The notes under the pieces are model-generated. The model worked only from the letters and a program-made list of their open reading frames with translations. It searched no databases and had not been told where the DNA came from. 64,000 nucleotides of DNA, taken from Aeromicrobium choanae. GTDB taxonomy: Bacteria > Actinomycetota > Actinomycetes > Propionibacteriales > Nocardioidaceae. Positions 52,101-59,843 of the stretch are shown here, in pieces. The stretch spans positions 434,001-498,000 of the forward strand of contig NZ_LT796768.1 of NCBI RefSeq assembly GCF_900167475.1, read 5' to 3'. The position numbers and the translations under genes were made by a program. The stretch's first letter is position 1, and each line of letters begins with the position of its first letter.

Positions 52101-52716
52101 GCGAGTTGACCCGCAGCGTGTAGGTGAGGTCCTGGTCCACGATCTCGGGCTTGAGCCGGACCGTGCCGTCGACGACCGTCACGAAGCTGTCGAGGTGGCC
52201 CGGTGCGACACCCTTCGAGAAGCCCTCCGAGACGTTCGCGAACTCGTCGCCCTTGTCACGGACGATGACCTCGATCGAGGTCTCCTCGCCGTCGACCTTC
52301 CAGACGATCGTGTCCTCGGCGCTGCCCTCGACCTCGTTGACGGTGAACTTCAGATCGAAGACGCCCTGATTCACGCCGGTGGGCCACGGGTCCTTGAAGC
52401 TGATCGCGACCTTGTTGCCGTCCTGGCGGACCGACTCGATCGCGGTGTTGGCCGACGGGACGCCGGTGACCTTCACGTTCGGACCGAGCTCGAAGTCCAC
52501 GGTCGCACCCGGCTGGACCTGCGTGTTGTACTGCACCCGCAGCGTCAGCTCGTCGCCCTCGTCGACGACGTCGGTGCCGTGATACGTGGCCCCGTTGAGC
52601 AGCAGGCTCGAGGTGATCCCCGAGGTCGCGGCGACCGCGGGAAGTGCCAGCACGGTCAGCAGCAGCGCCAGTGCCGCCACGACCGCGATCCGGGCGGCCG
52701 ACAGAGTTCGTCTCAT
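49198..52716 (-). CDS. Large sorted surface protein with SdrD B-type domains
   Basis: 1172 residues. Signal peptide at residues 1-30 (VVAALALLLTVLALPAVAA). A long region of DUF11/isopeptide-fimbrial-like repeats follows (several VTDVTV-type strands with D/N-rich loops). Two SdrD-type B domains lie at about residues 830-930 (VGDFVWVDSDRDGRQDDGEPG) and 955-1055 (IGDRVWIDTDKDGVQGPGE), with calcium-site-like loops. The C-terminus has a Ser/Glu-rich stalk, LSRTG as sortase motif, a hydrophobic helix and WSGRRRAL. Wall-anchored adhesin or fibrous surface protein. Divergent from the fused sigma factor gene. Confidence 0.88.
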   Translation of the reverse strand: MRRTLSAARIAVVAALALLLTVLALPAVAATSGITSSLLLNGATYHGTDVVDEGDELTLRVQYNTQVQPGATVDFELGPNVKVTGVPSANTAIESVRQDGNKVAISFKDPWPTGVNQGVFDLKFTVNEVEGSAEDTIVWKVDGEETSIEVIVRDKGDEFANVSEGFSKGVAPGHLDSFVTVVDGTVRLKPEIVDQDLTYTLRVNSPEARDDFEIADRLPAGLGYVAGSFSGQLTSWDAAGLNRKTAPFTFAPAVTGQQFSGAVDLPGPSILAITYRAEVTDVAAIEALLQAQYDRLAGGYGQFETVLTNTASFGSASVVREAGVRLRHSVANPNPGPNVGALFGKTAAWSTKNVVTDEQGNLAPPADLTYTLKADLRGWDGSNPNKVLSRNVVISDALPTQASWRIDADDFITATGITLTEAETCPTSPAAFAGDAFVGQYCVDGQRLLVNVGKDTTTNASIAVKAQLNTVDGLTVAGSTTIKDATPYRWRNVADFHYRDGNPHSVTRDVTVVALPDTTGGVNDPSVFTKAGAARQQSVEPGESVTVDYTFTVAAGKGIDARESRIVDHVDTDVFELGDLSGVTVKGTYDGVALDASHFDLRTNADEDLVIDLSAAGDAVVSARGADKRFQVTIALTTKKFVGKETRTIKNKATLFGLDDVPLHWSDTVSEATSYGDEAEVRKRIWDNVAQEWTESISAQMDGSGSLVQDRYVYRIEFIPHGSYDQVVILPVVDELPGAVDFLGFVDEADRATGAGATTGPVDIGGNLVASYDAGSESVTIRQKDGTRLQAGGSLAAYVAVKVNDASAPIVNQIGDTFAEIVPLRSVSVGDFVWVDSDRDGRQDDGEPGIEGVVLEVVGPDGKPVVDVFGQPVGPVTTGADGAYTFDHLPALTGDGTYTVRIDRDASAEALKPYVPTKAGAGDRVLDSSTWEAATVPGELHEDGDRDPTLDFGFVTKTYAIGDRVWIDTDKDGVQGPGEKSLPGVTVELLDEDGAVLATTTTDRDGRYAFDELAAGTYRVRFTLTPEQQRTYEFTQRDAGGDDALDSDADPANGLTVVIVLDDSNAALQGDYEHREITATQGIDPTWDAGVVVKTPPTEIGTGEETWDPEGDDPAVSEESGSGGPDSSEPAEASDGQLSRTGTSIGFGLVALMLALFGVGGAILWSGRRRAL

Positions 52717-52810
52717 CGATGTGTTTCCTTCGTGGTGGAGCTTCTCGTCCCCGAGAACGGGAATGTCTGAACGTTTACTGGAGTGGCGGGGGCGAGAATC
52801 TCGCGCAAAA

Positions 52811-52847
52811 ACGAAACAACGTGTCCCTGTTCACATTGGGACGAAAC
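52811..52847. promoter_or_regulatory. ACGAAAC direct repeats in surface protein/sigma intergenic region
   Basis: Two ACGAAAC copies (52811-52817 and 52841-52847) are 30 bases apart, with an inverted GTCCC...GGGAC pair between them (52823-52842). The region is AT-rich relative to the genome and lies in the 215-base divergent gap. It probably contains both promoters. Regulator unknown; no convincing ECF -35/-10 pair was found. Confidence 0.4.
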
Positions 52848-52931
52848 GAGACTTTTGTTCCAGATGGTGTCGTAACGTGGCGGCCGAAGGGGAGGCACAG
52901 CAGGGCCGGGACACGGCCCGCTCAGCAGGCG

Positions 52932-54605
52932 ATGACGGATCAACACACGCTCGCCGCGCCACCTGACGCCGAGCTGGTGGCAGGGGTGCGGTCCGGGGAC
53001 GAGCACGCGATGGCGCAGCTGTACGAGCGCCACCGTGCGGACGCGCTGCGCGTGGCCAGGATCGTCAGCCAGGACACCGACGCCGACGACCTGGCCGCCG
53101 AGGCGTTCGCCCGCGTGATCGCCAAGATCACCGAGGGCGGCGGCCCGACGTCGGGCTTCCGGCCCTACCTCCACACCGTCATCCGCAACCTCAACATCGA
53201 GCGGCGCCGCCGGGCCGGACGTGAGCAGGCGGCATCCGACAAGCCGTGGCTGCTCGACTCGATCGACGAGGCCGAGCCCGAGAGCTTCGATGACGTCGAC
53301 GCCGATCTGGCCGCTCGCGCCCTGCGCTCCCTGCCCGACAACTGGCAGCAGCTGCTGTGGAAGCTCGACGTCCAGGGCAACAAGCCCGCCGAGGTCGCTC
53401 GCGAGCTCTCCATCCCCGTGGCCTCGGTCTCGAGCACCGTCTACCGCGCGCGCGAGGGCCTACGCGTGGCGTACCTCGAGCAGCACGTGCCCCGCGCCGA
53501 CGACGGTCGCTGCGAGTGGACGCGCGACCGCCTCAGCCGGCTCGCGCGGGGCAGCCTGAGCTCGCGCGCGACCGCGAAGGTCCACCTCCACCTCAACCAG
53601 TGCGCCGAGTGCGCCGCGCTCTACGACGACCTCCACCGGCTCAACACCAAGCTGGGCGCCTTCGTGTGGCCCCTCGTGCTCGCGGGAGGCGTGTCCGCGG
53701 GTGGGTTCCCGTGGTCGGTCGGCGCTGCCGTGTCGCCACCGCCGTCGGGAGGTCCTTCCGGCTCGGGCACCGGCGCCGGCACGAGTGCCGGCGGAGTCGT
53801 CGCGGGCGCACCGGTGGCCGCCGTCGCCGCCGGGATCGTGGCCCTCGTCGCCGTCGTGGCGGCCGGTGCCCTCTGGCTGACGACCAGCTCGGCCGAGCCG
53901 TCCGCGACCCCAGCGGTGACTCCTGTCCTGGATTCCGTCGGCGAGGGAGCCCGCGCGAAGCCCACGACCCCGGCCCTCCCCACGGCGGGACCCCTGGGCC
54001 TCCTCTCGACGCCGCTCGGCGTGACGGAGCTGCCGTCCGGTGAGGACGAGCCGCAGGCGCCCTCGCCCACCGATCCCCCGCCGTCGAACGACGCGCCCGC
54101 GCGCGACCCAGCACCCGAGCCCACCCCGGCCCCCACACCCCAGCCGACCGAGCCCGAGCCGACCGAGCCGGAGCCGACCGAGCCGGAGCCGACCGAGCAG
54201 CCGACCGAGCAGCCGCCGGCCGAGCCGGTCGACCTCGGTGTCGGCGAGCCCACCGTCGTGGCGACGGGCGAGGATCTCCAGTGGGAGCTGACCGTCCCGA
54301 TCCTCGCGCAGGAGGGTGCCGCCGCCGAGTCGTTCACCCTGAGCGTCGACCTGACCATGAACGGCGTGGCCGGATTCGTGGGGCGGCGCTCGGCCGGGTG
54401 GAGCTGCGGCCCCATCGAGGAGGGCGGCTCGAACGGCGAGCCCTACTTCTTCGAGTCGGTGACGTGCGAGTACACGTACCAGCCGGGCCAGGCCGTGGCG
54501 CCGCTGCAGCTCGTGCTCATGTCCGTCGAGCCCTCGGGAACCGTCACGGTCCGTGGCGCGGGCAACGCCGACCCCGACCCGTCGTCGGACTCGCGCCAGT
54601 TCTGA
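52932..54605 (+). CDS. ECF-type sigma factor fused to anti-sigma-like, membrane and exported domains
   Basis: 557 residues from ATG 52932. Region 2 (LYERHRADALRVARIVSQDT, ADDLAAEAFARVIAKI) and region 4 (ALRSLPDNWQQLLWKLDVQG, VSSTVYRAREGLRVAYLEQ) cover about residues 25-190. A zinc anti-sigma-like HxxxCxxC follows (H220, C224, C227). Hydrophobic stretches lie at about 238-260 and 292-318, then a Pro/Thr/Glu-rich stalk (PEPTEP repeats) and a C-terminal domain of about 120 residues (DLGVGEPTVVATGEDLQWEL). A sigma factor tethered to the membrane that could be released by a surface signal. Divergent from the large surface protein. Confidence 0.85.
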   Translation: MTDQHTLAAPPDAELVAGVRSGDEHAMAQLYERHRADALRVARIVSQDTDADDLAAEAFARVIAKITEGGGPTSGFRPYLHTVIRNLNIERRRRAGREQAASDKPWLLDSIDEAEPESFDDVDADLAARALRSLPDNWQQLLWKLDVQGNKPAEVARELSIPVASVSSTVYRAREGLRVAYLEQHVPRADDGRCEWTRDRLSRLARGSLSSRATAKVHLHLNQCAECAALYDDLHRLNTKLGAFVWPLVLAGGVSAGGFPWSVGAAVSPPPSGGPSGSGTGAGTSAGGVVAGAPVAAVAAGIVALVAVVAAGALWLTTSSAEPSATPAVTPVLDSVGEGARAKPTTPALPTAGPLGLLSTPLGVTELPSGEDEPQAPSPTDPPPSNDAPARDPAPEPTPAPTPQPTEPEPTEPEPTEPEPTEQPTEQPPAEPVDLGVGEPTVVATGEDLQWELTVPILAQEGAAAESFTLSVDLTMNGVAGFVGRRSAGWSCGPIEEGGSNGEPYFFESVTCEYTYQPGQAVAPLQLVLMSVEPSGTVTVRGAGNADPDPSSDSRQF

Positions 54606-54646
54606 TCGGTGGCGCCCGCCGCCCAGCCCTTGCCCAAGCCCTGCAC

Positions 54647-54711
54647 CCACTTTTGTGACGTGGTTCGGCCGCCAGAGCTCACCCGGGCCGAATGGCGTCA
54701 CAAAAGTGGGG
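54647..54711. repeat. Dispersed CCACTTTTG palindrome, copy C
   Basis: 65 bases with 25-base arms (54647-54671 and 54687-54711). The first 15 bases (CCCACTTTTGTGACG) and the last 7 (TTCGGCC) of the arm pair perfectly, with three central mismatches. Located between the convergent ends of the fused sigma factor gene and the FMN-binding glutamate synthase-like gene. It diverges from copies A, B and D after CACTTTTG. Confidence 0.88.
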
Positions 54712-54743
54712 TCCGAGGTGGGCGCGCGGCCAGCGACGCCGGG

Positions 54744-56321
54744 TCAGCGGAGGCGCTGACCCTCCTCCGCCTGGTCCTCGCCGAGGGAGGCCATCACGTC
54801 GACCAGCTCGGCCTGCAGCCTCGGGCCGAGCTCGCCCCACCCCTTCTCGTAGCCGTAGAGATCGCGCAGCGACTCCGACGAGCGCTGGCCGTCGAGGATG
54901 TCGATGTCGTCGGCGGTCATCAGCCCCGGGTGCACGACGCCCACGGCCTCGGAGACCTTCAGCAGGTCGCGCCGCAGGGCCAGCACGTAGTTCGCGAGCC
55001 GGTCCTTCTTCGACGTCGGGTCCAGCCCGCGGGTGTACCGCGGGTTCTGCGTCGCGACCCCCACCGGGCAGTGGTCGGTGTGGCACTTCTGGGCCTGGAT
55101 GCAGCCGATCGACAGCATCGCCTCGCGCCCGACGTTGACCATGTCGGCGCCCAGCGCGAAGGCAACCAGGGCGTTCTCGGTGAGGCCCAGCTTGCCCGCG
55201 CCGATGAACGTGAGGTCGTCGGTCAGGCCCGCCACGGCGAAGCGCTTGTAGACCTCGGTGAACGCGATCCGGAACGGGTAGGCCACCGAGTCGGCGAAGA
55301 TCATCGGCGCCGCGCCCGTGCCGCCCTCGCCGCCGTCGATGTTGACGAAGTCGACCCCGCGCTCCCGGGGCCCCATGCGGTCGATCAGCTCGTCCCAGAA
55401 GTCCATGTTCCCCACGGCCGACTTGATTCCCACCGGGAGTCCGGTGGCGTCGGCGACGGCCTCGACGAAGTCGAGCATCGAGTCCACGTCGTCGAAGGCC
55501 GTGTGCCGGCTCGGGGAGGCGCAGTCCACGCCCTCGGGGATGCCGCGGATCCCGGCGATCGTCCGGTCGACCTTGGCCCCCGGGAGCATCCCGCCGAGGC
55601 CGGGCTTCGCACCCTGCGAGAGCTTGATCTCGATGGCGCGGACCGGCGCCGACTGCACGAGGTCGACGAGCCGGCCGAGGTCGAACCGCCCGTGCTCGTC
55701 GCGGCAGCCGAAGTAGGCGGTGCCGATCTGGAAGACGAGGTCGCCGCCGTGAAGGTGCGCCGGAGCGATCGACCCCTCCCCCGTGTTCTGCATGCACCCC
55801 GCGATGGCCGCGCCGGCGTTGAGCGCCTGGATGGCCGGCGCGGACAGGGCGCCGAAGCTCATCCCCGAGATGTTCACCACCGAGGCGGGACGGAAGGCGT
55901 GCCGCCTGCCACGAGGCCCACCGAGCACCTTCGCGGACGGCAGCGGCATCCCCTCACTGCCGTGCGGTGCAGTGGTGGCGCCGGGTCCGGAGAACGTGCG
56001 GTGCTTGATGATCGGGTAGCCGACCACGTGCTCGACGTCGTTGTCGGTGCCGAACCCGAAGTAGTTGTTCTCGCCCTTGGAGCTGGCGTAGACCCAACGC
56101 CGCTGGTCACGCGAGAACGGGCGCTCCTCGTCGTTGCTCGTGACGATGTACTGGCGCAGCTCGGGACCCACGGTCTCGACCCAGTAGCGGAAGTGCCCGA
56201 GGACCGGGAAGTTGCGCAGGATCGCGTGCTTCTTCTGCGTGAGGTCGTAGGCGACCACGCCGCCGAGCGCGGCGGCCGCCAGCCCCGCGAGACCCGCACC
56301 CGCCCGTGTGACTGGTTCCAT
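54744..56321 (-). CDS. FMN-binding glutamate synthase family protein
   Basis: 525 residues. An N-terminal membrane anchor (GAGLAGLAAAALGGVVAYDL, residues about 7-26) precedes a glutamate-synthase FMN/TIM-barrel domain (VVNISGMSFGALSAPAIQALN, IEIKLSQGAKPGLGGMLPG, FVNIDGGEGGTGAAP, CHTDHCPVGVATQNPRYTRGLD). The ferredoxin-like and glutamine amidotransferase domains of true GltB are absent. Function of these stand-alone proteins is unclear; oxidoreductase role is expected. No gltD is adjacent. Confidence 0.9.
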   Translation of the reverse strand: MEPVTRAGAGLAGLAAAALGGVVAYDLTQKKHAILRNFPVLGHFRYWVETVGPELRQYIVTSNDEERPFSRDQRRWVYASSKGENNYFGFGTDNDVEHVVGYPIIKHRTFSGPGATTAPHGSEGMPLPSAKVLGGPRGRRHAFRPASVVNISGMSFGALSAPAIQALNAGAAIAGCMQNTGEGSIAPAHLHGGDLVFQIGTAYFGCRDEHGRFDLGRLVDLVQSAPVRAIEIKLSQGAKPGLGGMLPGAKVDRTIAGIRGIPEGVDCASPSRHTAFDDVDSMLDFVEAVADATGLPVGIKSAVGNMDFWDELIDRMGPRERGVDFVNIDGGEGGTGAAPMIFADSVAYPFRIAFTEVYKRFAVAGLTDDLTFIGAGKLGLTENALVAFALGADMVNVGREAMLSIGCIQAQKCHTDHCPVGVATQNPRYTRGLDPTSKKDRLANYVLALRRDLLKVSEAVGVVHPGLMTADDIDILDGQRSSESLRDLYGYEKGWGELGPRLQAELVDVMASLGEDQAEEGQRLR

Positions 56322-56380
56322 GCCTCAGGTCTAACCCCCCGCGTGCCCGCTGTCGACTCGACGGGCAGGAGGCGAGGTCG

Positions 56381-57043
56381 TCAGTCCTCGTCGACGGGCT
56401 CGCCGGTCGGGTCGTCCTTCCGGACGTCGAGGTGGGCGCCGCCCACGGGACCGTCGGGCCAGTCCACGAGGGTCCACCCGCTCCGCGGATCTCCCTCGAG
56501 CTCGACCAGCCCCGTGTTGGGCAACGGCGAGCGCTCGACGAAGTCGGCGTCGAGGCCTTCGACCCTCGCGCTGGTCCACGTGCGGATCGCGGCACCGTGC
56601 GACACGGCCAGGACCGTCCCGGCACCCGACCTCGAGATGTCGGCGATCGCCGCGTCGTAGCGGTCGAGGAACTCGTGGCCGTCCTCGCCACCGGGCATCC
56701 GTGCTGTCAGCCGGCCGCGCGCCCAGGCGAAGGCCGTGTGGAGGTAGGTCATGTGAGCGTCGTGGTGACCGGCCATCTCGAGGTCGCCCGCGCCGATCTC
56801 ACGCAGGCCGTCCAGCTCGGTCGGCTCGAGCGACCTGGCCGCGATCAGTGGCGTGGCCGTCAGGGTGGTGCGCTGCAGGTTCGAGACGAACACGGCGTCG
56901 ATCGCTCGCGCCCGGAGCGCGTCGGGAACGGCCTCGGCCTGCCTCACACCCAGATCCGTGAGCCCGGCGCCCGGGACGGCGGTGTCGAGCAGCCCGTTCA
57001 CGTTGGACGGCGTCTGGCCGTGGCGCAGCAGCAGGAGTCGCAT
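56381..57043 (-). CDS. Histidine phosphatase (phosphoglycerate mutase-like)
   Basis: 220 residues from ATG 57043. RHG motif in LLLRHGQTPSNVNGLLDT with catalytic His at residue 8; second His in VLAVSHGAAIRTW; Arg and Glu of the pocket in FVSNLQRTTLTA and EIGAGDLEMAG. Belongs to the family of phosphomonoesterases that includes PGM and alpha-ribazole phosphatase; substrate unknown. A palindrome of the CCACTTTTG family lies 27 bases upstream of its start. Confidence 0.9.
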   Translation of the reverse strand: MRLLLLRHGQTPSNVNGLLDTAVPGAGLTDLGVRQAEAVPDALRARAIDAVFVSNLQRTTLTATPLIAARSLEPTELDGLREIGAGDLEMAGHHDAHMTYLHTAFAWARGRLTARMPGGEDGHEFLDRYDAAIADISRSGAGTVLAVSHGAAIRTWTSARVEGLDADFVERSPLPNTGLVELEGDPRSGWTLVDWPDGPVGGAHLDVRKDDPTGEPVDED

Positions 57044-57069
57044 GCCTCCACCCTGTCATCCGCGGCCTG

Positions 57070-57132
57070 CCACTTTTGGAAGGGGTTCCACGTGCCAATC
57101 GCGAATCCGCGTGAATCTGGTTCCAAAAGTGG
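57070..57132. repeat. Dispersed CCACTTTTG palindrome, copy D
   Basis: 63 bases; outer arms of 12 bases (CCACTTTTGGAA) pair perfectly with 57121-57132, the inner part shares only scattered pairs. Between the HxlR gene stop and the histidine phosphatase start on the same strand. It shares with copies A and B the outer sequence CCACTTTTGGAA and a GTGAATC-type inner segment. Confidence 0.85.
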
Positions 57133-57152
57133 GGAGGGGGCGTGGCGCTGGT

Positions 57153-57650
57153 CTAGGCCCTCGCGCGGCCGCTGTCGACTCGCTCGGGAACGATCCCGCC
57201 GTCGGGGGCGCCGGGTCCGTGCCGCAGCTCCAGGTCACGCCCGCGCAGCCGCCCACCGCAGTCGGAGCACGTCAGCTCGGCGTGGGCGACGTGGCCGCAG
57301 GAGGCATGGACGATCTCCACCGGCGCGCCCTCGGGAGCGAGCCACCGGTCGCCCCACTGGCGCAGCATCGTGAGGACGGGCCACAGGTCGCGCCCCTTCT
57401 GCGTGAGGACGTACTCCGACCGCGGGGGCCGTTCCGAGTACTGCACCTCCTCGAGGATCCCGTGCTGGACGAGCGTCTGCAGCCGCGCGGACAGGACGTT
57501 GCGGGCGATCCCCAGGCGCGACTGGAACTGCTCGAAGCGGGTCACGCCCATCAGGGCATCGCGCAGGATGAGCGGGGTCCACCACTCGCCGATCACCTCG
57601 AGGCTCTGGGCGATCGAACAGTTCATCTCGGAGAAGCTGCTGCGGCGCAT
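57153..57650 (-). CDS. HxlR family transcriptional regulator
   Basis: 165 residues from ATG 57650. The winged-helix HxlR core spans residues 10-105 (CSIAQSLEVIGEWWTPLILRD, RFEQFQSRLGIARNVLSARLQ, YSERPPRSEYVLTQKGRDL). A C-terminal extension has a Cys/His-rich stretch (HASCGHVAHAELTCSDCGG), seen in a subset of actinobacterial members. Divergent from an MFS pump with a large nested palindrome between them; likely represses the pump. Confidence 0.92.
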   Translation of the reverse strand: MRRSSFSEMNCSIAQSLEVIGEWWTPLILRDALMGVTRFEQFQSRLGIARNVLSARLQTLVQHGILEEVQYSERPPRSEYVLTQKGRDLWPVLTMLRQWGDRWLAPEGAPVEIVHASCGHVAHAELTCSDCGGRLRGRDLELRHGPGAPDGGIVPERVDSGRARA

Positions 57651-57659
57651 GCCCTCACT

Positions 57660-57721
57660 GTAGTCAGTTGCACCACGCAACGCACTAGGTCTACTGTGCG
57701 TTGCGTGACACAACTGACTAC
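57660..57721. promoter_or_regulatory. Nested palindromic operator between HxlR and MFS genes
   Basis: Outer arms GTAGTCAGTTG (57660-57670) and CAACTGACTAC (57711-57721) enclose inner arms CACGCAACGCAC (57674-57685) and GTGCGTTGCGTG (57696-57707), with 3-base gaps on each side and a 10-base centre. Both arm pairs are perfect. The right side overlaps the putative GTG start of the MFS gene at 57705, so a bound regulator would block transcription start or initiation. Confidence 0.88.
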
Positions 57722-59066
57722 GCGGACCGCCCCGCCCCGCGCCGTGATGGCGGTCGTCGCCGTGGGCGTCCTGCTCTCCGGGTTCGACCTGTTCATCGTC
57801 AACGTCGCGCTCGGCGACATCGCCGCCTCGCTCGGCGAGGGCGACCTCGCCGACCTGTCCTGGATCCTCAACGCCTACGCGATCACCTTCGCGGCGCTGC
57901 TCGTGCCGGCCGGCCGGATCAGCGACCTCATCGGCAGCAAGAACGGGTTCCTGGCCGGCCTCCTGGTGTTCACGCTGGCGTCCGCCGCGTGCGCGTTCAG
58001 TCCGGGACTCGGCACCCTCGTGGCGTTCCGGATCGTGCAGGCCGCGGGCGCGGCGTTGATGATCCCCTCGTCGCTGGGCCTCGTGCTGACCGCCTTCCCG
58101 GCCGAGAGCCGCGCGGGCGCGGTGCGGCTGTGGGCAGGTCTCGGTGGCGTCGGCGCCGCCCTCGGCCCTGTCGTCGGCGGCGTCCTCGTGCAGGCCGACT
58201 GGCGGTGGATCTTCCTGGTCAACGTCCCCCTGGGGATCGCGGCGGCGGTCGTCGGCTGGCGCGTGCTGCCCGAGACGGTCGGGCATCCCGGCCGGCGCCC
58301 CGGCTTCGTCGGAGCCCTGCTGCTGGTGGTCACCGTCGCCACCCTCGTCCTGCTCCTGGTCGAGGGCTCCGAGTGGGGCTGGACCTCGACGCGGACCCTG
58401 ACGGTCGCCGCGATCGTGGTGCTCGGGCTCGCGCTCAACGCGTGGGCCGTGGCGCGATCCGCGGACCCGATCGTCAGCCTCGACCTGCTCCGGACGCCGC
58501 ACTTCGCCTCGATGAGCCTCACCCTGCTGGCCTTCCACGTGTCGTTCGGCGCGATGCTGCTGTCCGTCGTGCTGTGGCTGCAGGACGTCTGGGGCCTCTC
58601 AGCGCTCCAGACCGGCCTGGGCGTGGCACCGGGTCCGCTCCTGGTGCCCTTCGTGGCGGTCTACGGCGGCCGGCTGGTGTCGGCGATCGGCCCACGGGCC
58701 GTGATCGCGCTCGGCACCTCCGTGTTCGCCATCGGCGTGGCGTCGTGGGCGCTGCTCGCCGGACCCTCGACCTCGTACGCCGCGACGATCCTGCCCGGCA
58801 TGCTGCTGACCGGCATCGGAGTGGGACTCGTGGTGCCGCCTTCCATGGCCCTGGGCTGCAGCGAGCTGCCACCGGAGCACCACGGCACGGGGTCTGCCGT
58901 CCTGCAGACCGCGCGCCAGGTGGGCATCGCGGTGGGCGTCGCCGCTCTCGTCGCTGTCCTCACCGCGCAGCCGGTGGGTGCGGACGCCTTCCAGGTCGCC
59001 TGGTGGATGACCGCCGCCTTCGCCCTCGCGGCGAGCCTCACCGCGATCGGACGGTCCACGCGATGA
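57705..59066 (+). CDS. MFS efflux transporter (DHA2-like)
   Basis: 453 residues from GTG 57705; ATG 57747 is an alternative start (MAVVAVGVLLSG), and the first start lies inside the operator. About 14 hydrophobic segments; WILNAYAITFAALLVPAGR and motif A-type GRISDLIGSKNGFL after helix 2; GGVGAALGPVVGGVLVQ as motif C. Drug:H+ antiporter. Divergent from HxlR and overlaps the thioesterase gene by four bases. Confidence 0.88.
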   Translation: MTQLTTRTAPPRAVMAVVAVGVLLSGFDLFIVNVALGDIAASLGEGDLADLSWILNAYAITFAALLVPAGRISDLIGSKNGFLAGLLVFTLASAACAFSPGLGTLVAFRIVQAAGAALMIPSSLGLVLTAFPAESRAGAVRLWAGLGGVGAALGPVVGGVLVQADWRWIFLVNVPLGIAAAVVGWRVLPETVGHPGRRPGFVGALLLVVTVATLVLLLVEGSEWGWTSTRTLTVAAIVVLGLALNAWAVARSADPIVSLDLLRTPHFASMSLTLLAFHVSFGAMLLSVVLWLQDVWGLSALQTGLGVAPGPLLVPFVAVYGGRLVSAIGPRAVIALGTSVFAIGVASWALLAGPSTSYAATILPGMLLTGIGVGLVVPPSMALGCSELPPEHHGTGSAVLQTARQVGIAVGVAALVAVLTAQPVGADAFQVAWWMTAAFALAASLTAIGRSTR

Positions 59067-59833
59067 CCGCCGTGATCGCCGACGTGCTCGACGGTGCCCA
59101 CGACGTCGACCTGCAGCCGTTCAACGGCTTCGGCGGCCTGCAGGGCGGGGTCGTCGCCGCCATCCTCCTGCGCGAGATGCGCGCGGTGGCGTCTCCCGAC
59201 CTCGTCCCGATCGAGCTGACGGCGCACATCATGCGACCGGTCACTGAGCGACTCCGGGTACGGCCCGAGCTCACGCACGACGGTCGCTCGACGAAGCTCG
59301 CCACCGCGATCGCCACCTCCGGCGACAGCACCGCGGCCGTGGCGACGGCGGTGCTGGCGGCGCCGCGCCGTCCGGACGTCCCGACGGACCCGGGCCGGCC
59401 ACCCGTCGTGGACTTCCCTCTAGAGGAGGCCCGGCGCTTCGTGGTGCCGCCGGAGTTCGTGCCCATCAGCACCCGGATCGAGATCCGGCCCGCCACCGCT
59501 CCCCTGCCGTTCTCCGGATCCACCGATCCGAACCTGTGCGCGTGGATCCGGATCAACGAGCGGATCGAGGACCCGTGGGAGCGGCTGCTCATCCTCGCCG
59601 ACGCGCTCGCCCCGTCGTTCTCGGCCGTCCTCAGCCAGGAGCGTCGGATCCCCACGGTGCGCACCACCGTCCGCTTCACGCCCGAGGTGGCCACGGAAGA
59701 AGTGGACTGGGTCCTCGTCGACTCCACCACGGTCGACGCGAGCGGCGACGGCTGGCTCACCGAGGACATCCGCATCTGGACCCCGGACGGGGTGCCGCTG
59801 GCGACGTCGTCGCAGCTGCGGACCCTGCGCTAG
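59063..59833 (+). CDS. Acyl-CoA thioesterase family protein
   Basis: 256 residues from ATG 59063, overlapping the pump gene by four bases (ATGA). Double hot-dog TesB-like fold: FNGFGGLQGGVVAAILLREM near the start and the C-terminal VRTTVRFTPEVATEEVDWVLVDSTT. Cleaves acyl-CoA-type thioesters; the substrate is not known. Cotranscribed with the MFS pump, so it may act on the pump's substrate or its precursor. Confidence 0.82.
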   Translation: MTAVIADVLDGAHDVDLQPFNGFGGLQGGVVAAILLREMRAVASPDLVPIELTAHIMRPVTERLRVRPELTHDGRSTKLATAIATSGDSTAAVATAVLAAPRRPDVPTDPGRPPVVDFPLEEARRFVVPPEFVPISTRIEIRPATAPLPFSGSTDPNLCAWIRINERIEDPWERLLILADALAPSFSAVLSQERRIPTVRTTVRFTPEVATEEVDWVLVDSTTVDASGDGWLTEDIRIWTPDGVPLATSSQLRTLR

Positions 59834-59843
59834 CCGGCCCTGA

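Noticed and set aside
52641-52931. Longer N-terminus for the fused sigma factor starting at 52644
   Set aside because: The upstream part overlaps the start of the divergent surface protein and the promoter region; the sigma domain begins naturally after ATG 52932.
56335-56385. Terminator-like GCCCG/CGGGC pair between glutamate synthase-like and phosphatase genes
   Set aside because: Only a 5-base stem with a 12-base loop and no T-run; too weak to call.
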